Source: Ypsolopha sequella | Lineage: Eukaryota; Arthropoda; Insecta; Lepidoptera; Ypsolophidae | Direction: 5' to 3' | NCBI GenBank assembly: GCA_934047225.1 | Contig: OW203992.1 | Span: 16,357,501 to 16,421,500 of the forward strand | Length of the DNA stretch: 64,000 nt | In this document: positions 42,461 to 55,200 of the stretch, in pieces | Layout: each line of letters starts with the position of its first letter | Numbering within the stretch: position 1 is the first letter of the stretch | Made by a program: the position numbers and the translations under genes | The notes under the pieces: generated by a model | Told to the model about the DNA's origin: nothing | Database searches by the model: none | The model's input: only the letters and a program-made list of their open reading frames with translations

Positions 42461-43220
42461 TTACTAACTGGAACAATAGTTACATCCGAAATTAAGTTTT
42501 AAATACTAATTACTATTAAAAGCTTATCTGTATCCTGTACCATATTATTGTTACCTATTTTAAAACATAGGTAATTTACCAATTATGTGTGCATACCAGG
42601 CAAAATATACTTGCATTGTGAATGAAGGACAGTCTTTGACTAGATAACATCATGCAGGCGTGTCTGCAGAAAACATGATTTCCAATAGTAACACCTTAAC
42701 ATTAATGCATACATTTGTACAAAATTACAACAATGGCTGGTGTATGTATGTATAGGTACACTAGTTTACTCTTGTTGTTATTAATTTTTAGGAGTAAGGT
42801 CCACTTATGTTATTTCTTAGATATAATATATGTTACATACTTTTACTGACCAGCTGTGTTTCATTTGTATTTGTATTTGTATATTGCACAAAAAATACGT
42901 TTAAAAAGTAGTAGCTCCAACTGTTAATCTTACTCTAGCTAGTTTTCATATTTTCAGTGTCTTATCTTCTATCTGTACAGCATAAAATTGTCAAAAAGCT
43001 AAAATAATAAAATATTTCATGAATTCCATTATTGCGTTTTCTTTCAAGGCACAGGTTAAACAAACATGAACTTGTTGAAAATTATCCTATAGTCACATAA
43101 ATAATAATAGGTAGGTTTGCTCTGGGCTGTGCATTATCAATTATTCATTAAATATAAAAATCACAAAAACATAAATATTTCGTCTAGCTAACTTTGTTCA
43201 TTGTTCTTTCTTACTTTAAT

Positions 43221-46200
43221 TCAATAGATTATGTTATACATAACTTTTTTCTTAAATAGCTCAATTTCATCACAGTGCAAATCTTCATTGCCTTTTAAAT
43301 TCAGCTCTTCCAAGTCTATGCAAGGAAATCCTCTCAAAGTGGTCAGGTTATTGTTACCCAAGCTCAATTTCTGAAAAATAAAGAAATACGTAACAATTAT
43401 TTCTGTAAATAAAAATTAGAGCGGTACTAGATAGGTTAAAATTACTAGTTAAGTATTAATAATCTTTGAAAGAGAGACACTACATAGATCAAGGATGGAG
43501 ATTGCTTCACTGACGAGAAGTTGTTGACTCATCCAGGCATTCTTTAATTACACATAATAAAGCCGATTCTGAAGGTTTTGGTAATAATAATAATATAATT
43601 TTATTTCAGACCAGTTTAGTGTTGTCAAAACTTAAAATTTTCCAAAGTAATTTAGCTTCTTTTCCTAACACTTCAGGACTATTTTGCTATGAAAAAAAAA
43701 ATAGTTTTGGCAGCACTAAGCCTATAATTAACTTCAGAATCGGCTTTATAAATTTCAAGGAATATTTCTGTAAAACTATAAAACCTTACATCTGTCTATA
43801 ACATGTATTTTTATTATGTTTATGTATGTTTTAAGTTAAGGCTTTGTGACAATAATTCTATTTTGTATTTATAAAATACTCAGAGGGATTTATGTGGTTT
43901 TCGCAGTTACATTGAAGGTTAAAAGGAATCTTCTATTATACATGCAGATGCAGGTTGTTGATTTTGTCAGCAACTTTCATCACAGGGTAGTTAAGATATA
44001 CACAATGCTTGCTTATTTTAACAATAACCTAAATATTTTAAAAAATTACTGGAGATAGATGTATGCCTTCTTTCATTTGATATAAAAGTTGCGCGAAACA
44101 TATGTGACAGCGCTACATCCTTTCACTCTCACTGCGACTCCGCGCCCCCACCGTGAGACTAATGATAATGTGATATAAAATAAAAAAATCGTAGGTACAA
44201 TTTATTTAATACATTTAGTGGTCCTCTTCGAAGTGATGCCCATACTCACACACGCTGGGCAGGTGGGTATTGAGCGCTGTGCCGAACCGAAACCCTCGCA
44301 CCAGTGACGCCGCTGCCAGTCACTAGTCTGTTTTGTTTAAGGCCCGCAAATTGGGGATGGATATATCTCCATCAATCGGTCCCAGGCATGGTGGACCACC
44401 TGGTTGTGCCATTTTAAGAGCTGACCTCTCACTCTCCCCCGAATAACTATTATTAATAAATTATTAAGGTTGCGTTCCTAAACGCCCGGGTAAATGTAAA
44501 ATTTTACTGTCAACCATTCCACAACCACCCGAGTCAAAACGAAGAGCTCCGAACAATTCTCAAAGTCGTTTGTCAGAAATGTAAAATTCACTTTTGACAG
44601 TTAAATTTAACACGCCGTAAATTCAGGGGTAAATTTTCACATTGACATTTGTCGTAACATTACACGCCAATTTTTGGTTTCTGGGTTATAGAATTCTCCG
44701 GAATGACTTCTAAAGCCATTTTATTTCGGTAATAATGATACATATACAAAAAAATATCCTTTGCCACGTAAATAAACTGCCTTTACAAAGTGGCCGTTCC
44801 AAAACGATTAGTGAATAGATTCCGTCTCAGTCTTATCTCATTTACTTTTACGAAGTAAACTTTACACTTACCCCAGCGTTTAGGAACGCAGCCTAAGTAT
44901 ACTTACTTTGCAATGCTGAAGCACGATCAAAGATGGTAGCACCCGAGATGTCAAGTTCTGATTACTTAAATCGACAGTCTCACAGAAACTGTAGTACTGT
45001 AGATTCGGCAAGCTAGAAATCTTCTCGCTGAAAGTTATCTTGAAACGAAGATCGTTTCTCTCATAATCAGCAGTCAGCTGGTCTTCTAAGCTCCATTTTG
45101 TAATCAGATCATCGTAGTAGCCCGCTCTGAGTTTGTCTATTTCTTTTAAGGTGTGTAATTTGGTGATGGTTTCTTTGTGATATTGTTTGGGATCAATGCA
45201 GTGAAGAAATACTGTCGTTGTCAAGAGAGTCCCTGTAACAAGAAAAATACTCTTTCGGTCGGGAAAAATGGGAAATAAGCAATATTATTTAAATTTCATG
45301 AATAGCCAATAATAAAGCCGATTCTGAAGGCTTTAATTTTAGTTTTAGTGCTTTCAAAACTTGAATTTTTCCAAAGCAATTTAGCTTCTATTCAGAAAAC
45401 GAAGACTATTTTGCAATGAAGAAAATTTAATTTTGACAGCACTGAAACTAAAAATAAACCTTTTAGAATCGGCTATATTGTCACTGCTCATAATTGATTG
45501 AAACAGGCGTTACTTTGCGGAAGTCCATAATCAAATCAGGAATATAGCATAAGGTGACATTAATTTATGCAGCCAAATACATATTGGAGGCTTGGTAAGT
45601 GATAAGTATCACGAAACGTTGGTTAAAAATGACTCCTAGAAGGATATTGAACAGTGATCGGATAATCGGGCGCCTCTATACCTAAAATTCACATTGTTTC
45701 GACAAAAAAATATTATGAACAAGTCTTTCTGAACTAAGTTTAATAAAAAAAATCCATAACATTGAAAATTTTTGCAGAATCGTTTTTTTTTCTTTAAATA
45801 AACCAGTAAGACATGTACATTTTCATATGAATTTTTTGGCGGTAAAAAATGAAGTTTAGGTATACTGGGTGTTAATTTAATAGCCTTTTTCCTTCAAACA
45901 GGTTGTTTTACCCACGAATATGCCAACCATGAAATCGCGAAAAAAACAGCTGTTTCATAGAATAGTTAAGAATAAACTATTTAATTTATTAGTTGTGACT
46001 GATGCCGGGCCCGAATGGCCCGATATTATATCTCACAAAAAAATTTCATTTAACTGTTTTTCTATGTAATTATAATCATTTAAAAGACAAAAAGTCAATT
46101 TTCAATACTTATTTAGTTAAGAAATGTTATTAAAAGGCAAAAGACTTCCTGAATGATGATATAATCTAATTTATTAATTTCAATTTTAAGTTTATTATTA

Positions 46201-49200
46201 GATTTTGTGACAATTTCTGTTTAATTTAATCTTATATTTAATTAGATAATTCTAACACTAACACTTGTACATATTTTAAATGAATTATCTTTTTTTTTAT
46301 GTGTACATATTCATACGCTTTTGGGCAGACTGTAGCGAACTAAAAATAATTTGTAACACCAATGTATATACCTACTTTCATGAATACCTACTCGACCAAT
46401 AGTATGAAACAGCTGATTTATTTTTTACGATTTTAGGGTCGGCCCCATAGTAAAAGTTGTTCATATTAATGGCCAGAACACCTAACACCTTGTATAAGCG
46501 CCCGAATATTCGATCAGTGGTTATGAATGTTTCAGAATATCCTTACACTTGCTATCAGGTTCGTAGTCCAGAAGTTGGCGACACGCGTCTAGCTGTTTCT
46601 TTAACTCTTCAATGACAGGCTTCGAATATTGGTTCTGGAAACTTATCTTTGACTTGCCGATGTATATGTCTGAACTTTGTTTCAGACAAGGAATCGTTTG
46701 AATCTCGCCATCGTCTCTTTCAAACTCTAGCTGTAAAAGAAAAAATATTACCTTTATTTTTTTTCAATTCGGTAGCACAAGTCGGCAGTCGTGAAAGCTC
46801 GTCATAAGAAATATTCATTTTAATATATTTATTTTTATACAACGTGTAAAAGAAAGGTGTAACCATATTTGAAGAGCTTATTCGGTCAATGGTATAGAAC
46901 AACTTTTACTATGGAGCCAAAACTGAAATCTAAAAAAATAAATCTGCCCTTCCATACATTTCATTTTCTTTGAAACAGTTATTTTTTTTTTCGAGATACA
47001 GGGTTTGTTACATAGTAAAAGTTGTTCTATACCATTGACTCAATAAGCTTTTAAAATATGGTTACACCTTTCTGTTACACGCTGTATATTATATTTATTC
47101 AATCCCATTTTGATAAAATTATCGCGTTGCATAACTTAATTCTCTTAATTATTATTATCGTGAAAAGGTGAAACAATAGTTTCACGCATTCCAGATCATG
47201 GCTCAGTACCAACCATTTTATTTAAAACTAGTGAACACCCCGCAGCATTGCTCGCGTAGCTCTCTTTTAATACATTTCCTAATTCATTAATTCCCTAAAA
47301 TCCCTTCTTAGCGGATATCTACGCCATATAAGAAAGCTTAACAGGCCTCTACACAAACGCTATCACCACATTGTGGGGTGTCTATGGAATGTTATTAAAA
47401 TATTGTAGGCTGAGTCCATTAACATTATCTAGATCTATGTTTAAGTTGAACTAAAAACTGTGAAATTTGAGTAATACCTTAACAACGAACCCCTAAAATA
47501 CGTAGATTTAACGGTTTTTTACCAAAAGTGTAGCCGAATGTGCTTTTATTGTTTTAGACAAAATCTACAATTATAATACGGATCAAACATCGAAAATAAT
47601 ATCTAGATTAAAAATAAAAAATAAAAAAGTTTAAAAACGTCCACAGTCTTGCCAATAGTGGAATCTCCTGAAACAAGTTTTAAATTTTGCGCCGGCGACG
47701 AAATCGGCACGATTGTATTGCCCTCGCAAGTTTCATGGAGCGTGCACATTATAGCGAAATGAAACAGCATGACATTTGGCCACGCCCACAACTGAGTTGG
47801 TCGTGGCATGATGACCATCCTTAAGTTCAAATTTTCTGTTCCTAGGTCCAGCCGTTTTATCTAGGCGTTAATAGATCAGTTAATCAGTCAGGGTATTCGT
47901 TAAAGATTAATTGTCTTCTCCCAATCAGAAGTGGATCTGTGTACGAGAGGAGAGTGCGATCGCCTGCCCCATGCTATCTTGAAAAAATATATATTGAGGA
48001 CAAAGGCAGACTCTTGAAGTCTTTTATAAAATCTTTGAACACAGTTGTACTTATTTAAGTATCACCTGCAGTCGTACTCTTAGCACGGAAATGCGGCTTG
48101 AGTTGACCTAATTGCGCAATACCTGATTTAATACTGCTCGTACGGAATGTACCGACGAAGAATTAATCTGTTATACCACAAAGGGTTCTAAATTGACGCT
48201 TTGCGGCCTCCGAGCGCTACACTAGCCATCCAAAGAGTCGATGTGTCATCAAAAACTATCGGCAACCGCCGCTGTCTGCTCACGTACTGCGCCCGCAGCC
48301 GCTGAATACAATTGCTGATAGTGATGACTCAATTCTTGAAGACAAGAAGCGTCGTCGCTGTCACAACCGCAACAAGCACGGCACCACCCCTACAGCTTTA
48401 TGCAACCCGGAGGCCTAACATGGTCGGCTTTGAACACTTTTTATAAAACCTTTCGACACAACAAAACACCAAATCCATGTGTTTAATGTCAAATTGGGCT
48501 GTCAAAAGGTGTTTGGAGGGTGTTAAAGGCCGGCCATCTTAGGCTAGCTGAAGGCTGTAGAGCCCATTACACAAATCTAGAGTGCGCAAATGTGTGAAGT
48601 TAGAAGATCTGATGCGATCAAGAAAATGTGTGCAGGTGGTAAATTCGTGTGTTGAGATAAAACCACTCAAGTCCAAAGACAAAAGGTTATTTTGATTTTC
48701 AAGCTCCATGCTCAAGTTTTCCTCAACGCCAACTTCTGGTCTGGCCAGAAAGGATCGTTTAGTTAGACGATTCAGGAAATCGATTTGGAAAAATGTGTCA
48801 GTGTCAGTTTTAAGGATCTATAGTAATATATTATAAAATGCCTTAGTAGAGGCCCTTAGTGGCGCGAAATAAAGAATTATTATTAAAATTAAGAATGTTT
48901 CCTTTGAATAAAATCTGCTTAAAAATACTTTCCCTGCGCCGACCGCGTTTTTTTAGACTGTATAATCCAGAGCCATATAGACTCTATACGAATAAATGCT
49001 AACTATAATTAGCAAAAAAATTATGATTAATTTTTACGATTTTGGTAATTACCTATAGGTAGTCTGAATTAATTTAGCGTTTGATAACAATAAAATAGAG
49101 ACTGTCAGCACCTTTAGCCTATTAGGAATCAATCTTGATATCCACTTGAAATTTAAGAGTCATATTGAGAAAATTAAATCAAAACTATCGAAGTTTACTT

Positions 49201-52200
49201 TTGCACTCAGTGAAAAAGAACACAGTATAAATACGGAAACTGCACTATCAGCTTACTACGCTAACGCCTATTGATGGCTCCGTTATGGTGTAATGCTGTG
49301 GGGTAATAGTGTGGGTGCGCAGGAATTATTTATAAAACATACAATTTTTAAAAAAAATCAAATTGTTGACCTTACCGAGTATACAGGTGACTTTTTGATC
49401 ATCGTCCATATTCATACTGGTGGCTTGGTAAGTGATCAGTATCATTGATCAATAACAATTTTTGTAAAATTCGTAAAATGAAATTTCGACTTCCCATAGT
49501 GATTTACTCAGAACTGGAAGTGAATTTCTATGGGAAGCCGAAATTTCATTTTACAAATGTCACAAAAATTGTTATTGATCCAAGATACTGATCACTTATC
49601 AAACCTCCAGTATGAATTTGGACGATGCTCAAAAAGTCACATTGTATATATTTTTGACATTAGTATATTTGTTTTTAAAAATAAAAACTTATTTCTACAA
49701 ATCAAAGATACCCATCCAATTAATACCCGACACAAAGATAATTTATATTTATTTACCCCAATCAAGAATAAAAATGCTAAATTGTAGCCCTTATTAAATA
49801 AAATATTTAATAAATTATGAGCTAATATAAAGACTGCACAAAAAGGATCCGTATTTATGAAAACATTAAAACAATATTTAGTAGAAAAGTGCTTCTACAC
49901 AGTGGACAGCTTTCTGTCCGATGAAAATAGTTGCAATAAATATTTTGAATTTGAATTTGAATCAACCTATCACCAAAGGTTTAAATATTTTTTTAAAGAA
50001 AAATATTGATACCGCTAGCCGTAATCCGCTTGCTCCTCACTAAAATCAAGACCTAGATCAGCCTTTGATCCCAAGAATATTTTAAAGCTCTCTTAATATA
50101 AATATTATTAGAGTGCATTACAAACTAGAAAAGATCAATCAGAAACAAACCCAAAGACAAGAACAAGGCGTGAAATCACATAACGCCCTCGTGAGCGTTC
50201 TATATGTGCAGTACAAGCTAGTATATCAGGCAGAAGCAAAAATAACCGTGGACATGTATAATGGAAGAATTCAGCGGTCTGGGTAGGAACCTCGGTGGCG
50301 CAATTGGTAGCGCGCTTGTCTTGATAACAAGAGGTCGCAGGTTCGAATGGGCCCGGGGAATTTTTTCATATTCTTGTCTTTGGGTTTGTTTCTGATTGAT
50401 CTTTTCTAGTTTGTAATGCACTCTAATAATATTTAGAGTATTCATAGCGATGGATTTCGCAAAATAAACATAATCTCTCTTAATATGTTCTTACATATAA
50501 AAAAGTAAATAAATATTATATAAAGTAAATATTTACCTTTACGTCCAGAATGTGCGTAATTTCTTTCGTTATTTCATAAATCCATAGACAGTCATACAAA
50601 CTGCATGTACACGACTTCCATGCTCCATCTACATATTCATTATTGATAAGAATTTTAACCTTTGATTTAACTAATAATTCAGGAACAACTTTGTTGAATG
50701 CTATCGTTGTCTTGGATGGAGTGACAGTACAGACCACAACTTGTGTTTCTACTTTCACAGCACCTGTAATTTTAAATGGAAATTGTCATGTAACTGCGAA
50801 TAGAGACCTATTTAAACCCTGGTGCCAATCAGGCTATTTATAGAAAATAACTATTCCAATCGTTACGAATTTTTATTTTAACGCAACTGCTATCAAACTC
50901 CCCACATCAAAATCTTCAAAATTGCAGCAGCGCTACTGACATCAACACATATAATAAAATAGTAGAACCCGGTGTGTCTGTACATTAAAGAAAAGTAATA
51001 AAAATAGAAAGGGGATGACTAAAAAAGAGTAATAGAACACAAATCAGCGATTTTTAGAATTCTTTTCTGTCTGTCTGTCTGTTTGTTTGTTCGCGCACAC
51101 CTCCGAAACTACTGAAACGGATTTATATGTAGTTTTCACAGGTGAATAGAGCTTAATTTGGATCAGAATATAGGCTTTGTTTCGTTAAAATTGGGTGTCA
51201 GAAAAAAAGATTTACTTTTTTACTGTTAGAAGTTATATAGCAAATAATTATTCCTAGCGATGAAGGCCTACAGACGTCACGAACGATTGTTTTAAAGAAA
51301 AAAACAAGAAAACTTTAGTTAGAACTATGTAGCGTATACAATTTTAGTACATAAATAAATCAACAGGTGGCGCTGTTCATTATTAGAACGCGCATAAATA
51401 AATATTTAATTATTTTGTTTAAATAGTATAGCACATTTTGATAAATAAAGTTTCAATGTGAAATTAGTTGCAGCAATTTTGTATAACAGATGATAATACC
51501 TTCTTTGATGAAACAGGCTAGGTACCATAATAAATAAATGAAAATTGTAAAGTTAAGTATATTAAAAACTGTAAAAGAAAAGAGCTGTGTCTGTCTGTAC
51601 ATTATTGATATTCCAAAAAAAAAAAATCGCGGTGCAGTACACCAATACAAAAAGAAAAAAAATCGGATTTTTGACAGTATTTCATGCATCACGCAAAAAC
51701 TACTGAACGGGTACGATCCTCAGGAGTGAGACATGGATGACAAAGAAAAAAGGAAGGGAGATCACTGTTCGATAACTTATTATCCAACTTAAAAACTGGG
51801 ATACTTTTATTACGGGATTCCCAAGGGATTGCACTGTGGCCGCATTATCTTATTCCACGAGAACGAAGTCGCGGGCAACAGCTTGTAAATGTAAATATAT
51901 ATGTAAATGCATCTGTTCAACACGGAACTTTATTGTAACCCTGTATTTCTGCGCGGCTATAGAATACAGAGACAAATTATTGTGCGACACAGGTAGAAAG
52001 AACAAAAAACTGTGTTTGAACCATAGACGAATAAATATTCGTCTATGGTTTGAACAGTTATATCTGTATTTTAATACCAAAGAGAATATTTTAATATGAA
52101 AGAATGTGAACACAACAGAAACTATCTCCGGCCCAAAGCTTGTAAAAAAATACAACTTGCGTGCTAACTTGAAATATTCACGCTTGTAACTGTAATTAAA

Positions 52201-55200
52201 TTAAATCCTTAGGAACAAACATCCTACGTCCCTTATGAATGGGGAGGTGTATTTAATAATAAATATAAGTCCCAGATTTATCATATTATGATTATGTTGT
52301 AATGCTATCTCTTTTGCACGCATGAAGAAACTCTGACTCTATCCTACTTTCAAATCATTTCATGATTCACCCAAGTTGGCCTTTTTAGATCCCCAGATTG
52401 TTTTAAGATTGTTCGAATGAAATACTGTATTAGATCAACAGAATTTTTGATTGCTAATATGCAGGTTGAAGATTGCTCACCTAATAACCACCTCTGGTAG
52501 AACCAAGCACTGGTGTCATCGGGATCTGTGAAGGCCGCACTCTGTACCATCTCTAGTTCATGCTTGTGATGGCTATCTTCTATAGGCCTTCCAGCTGTAA
52601 ATTATAAACATAAATTATTATTTTTATTTAAAAATTTGCTAGCCACTTCTATAAGTCTCTTTTAGACGTAGCTGATTAAGCATTTTTTTTTTCAAATAGT
52701 TTATTCAAATAAATAGTACAGTATAAACTTAATCACTATACCGCCAAACTGCCTAACTTAACTGCCGATTGCCGGGCCCGGTGGGGCCCGAAATATATCT
52801 TGAGTAAGATTCTCATTTTTACCTTTTTATTATTTGCTTTTAATAAACTAAAACTACATTAAAAAGGGACAAATAAAAACAATGTTGCAAATAATGATTC
52901 TGTTTTTACCTAATGACTGTGGTTCTTTCATTGTAATTTTCTATTCCATTACAAATAAAAGTAAATACATAACTTTATAGTATTCTTATCTTTATAAGTA
53001 GATATATTTAGGTATCGTATGTATCATATGTAATTATTTTTATGTAAAATGTCGGTATATTTGTTGTTTAACTAAAAGCTGGCCATAGGCCGTAGGGTCG
53101 TAGGGTTTAATGTATTTAATTTTATGTTATTTATTTATTTTTATTTATTTATTTACAGCTTACAGCTACCATAACAGGATAACCTAATGCGATAGAATGC
53201 GATCTTTCAACATAAACTTATTCCTAAATTATACATTTATACACTCTTATAATTATAACACACAATGTACATTGCTGTCTTTGTGAAATCACTCAGAGCA
53301 CAACAGAAAGGTTCGATCAATTCCGTGATGAGATTGAAAGTGTGAAGCGCGCGCGACAGTGGTGCCTCGGACAGCAGGTTGGTCCGCGAGCGCGGCAACC
53401 GCAGCAGCGGCGGTTATAATAGTTATTAAAGCCGATTCTAAAGGCTTTAATTTTAGTTTTAGTGCTGTCAAAACTAAATTTCCTTCATTGCAAAATAGTC
53501 CTTAAGAGTTAAGAACAGAATCTAAATTACTTTGGAATAATTTTATGTTTGACAGCACTAAAACTAAAATTAAAGCCTTCAGAATCGGCTACATTAGGTA
53601 GTTAAGCCTTCTCTTTTAAATATGATGCTTATTAGCATATGTTCTGATAGTTATTCCGGCTTATTTTGTTTATACGCCAAATTTGATCCATCGATCGGTA
53701 GAATGACTGGCTGTCACACGGACAAGGCAACTTAGTTTGGCAGACATATGGGTATGGGTACCCATGGTATGATCCATAAGGGTCCCTACAGCTGGCAGAT
53801 GATTGCTAACCTAAGTAATTGTTTTTTACTCTTATTTTATGTTTGTTTATCTGTTAAGTGTGTACAAAATAATTTGGTGTGAAATAAATTATGTCTTATA
53901 CATTAAAAATAATAATTCCGTTATTATTGTAAGTCATAGATTCTGTTGGTAGTAGAGCTGATGCCGGGCTCGACTGTCGAGGTACCGCCATCTTACTCAC
54001 AACGCCCAACAAAGTTATTAAGGGGAGAGGAAGTGGACAGCTCTCAAACAGGCACAACACTAGGTGGCCCACCATGCCTGAGACTGATTGATGGTGGTAT
54101 ATCCATCCCCAATTGACGGCCCTTATATAAAACAGACTGGTGACGGGCAGCGGCATCACTGTTGCAAAGGTTTCGGCACCACATTCACCAACCCGCCTGC
54201 GAAGCATTTGTGAGTATGGGAATTTCTTCCACGAAGACCGCCAAGAGTGGCGAATGGCCTATGTCCAGCAGTGGACCCACTAGGCTGATGGTTGTGGAGG
54301 CTAGATCCTCACCTACTTTTCTTTTTGAATTTTGTACTTGGTTCACATTAGATTATGAGAAATTAGTGAATATTCAATACATCCAGTTAACTGTAAACAT
54401 GGTACAAAATCTGACTAGTTAGTATGTAAGAGCAAGTAACACAGACACACCTGTGGGAATTACTCCAAATACCCAAACTTATTCATTATTACCATAATGG
54501 TATCAGTTACCTTCTAAGTCAGGAAATAACTCCACAAGCATTTTACTCCGGTAATGCCAAGCTGAATAGTTGGAAAAGTTTTCATAAAGCTTCTCTGTTG
54601 TGAAGTCAAATTCATCTTTCAGGGGTGACTTATATTGAGACACCACAAACCTCCGGTAATCCCACGTATGAACTGAAAATTGAGAAATGTTTTCATGATT
54701 GTTGGATCAGGCAGTGGATTTGGATTTGGTATATACTACCATTAATAGATTGGTAATGCATATTATATATACATACACATATTTTAGAGCGAGATAGATA
54801 GACTAGACCATTTTCTATACGCTATGGACCTGGATGGACCTACAGTTAATTAGGAACGAAACAAATTCTGCTTATTTTTGCAAAATCTCTGGTTTTAAAG
54901 TATAATTTCGTGTTTCTTAGACGTGATTAATTAATTATTTTAAAGTATAATTTCGTGTTTCTTAGACGTGATTAATTAATTATTTTAAAGTACAATTTCA
55001 TGTTTCTTAGACATGATTAATTAATTATTTTAAAGTATAATTTCGTGTTTCTTAGACGTGATTAATTAATTATTTTAAAGTATTATTTCGTGTTTCTTAG
55101 ATGTGATTAATTATCATTATGTGTGCAGAGCTTAGAATCTAGGCCTAGATCCAACCAATCCAAGAAAAAAAAACACAGAATTGTAAATTTTAAATGTAGG

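Noticed and set aside
50289..50361. Functional tRNA-Ser (anticodon TGA)
   Set aside because: There is no long variable arm as in tRNA-Ser, the T-stem is not complementary and the acceptor stem has mismatches. It is recorded only as tRNA-like.
54893..55113. CRISPR-like array
   Set aside because: The units are contiguous 45-bp tandem copies with no unique spacers, in a eukaryotic intron. It is a minisatellite.
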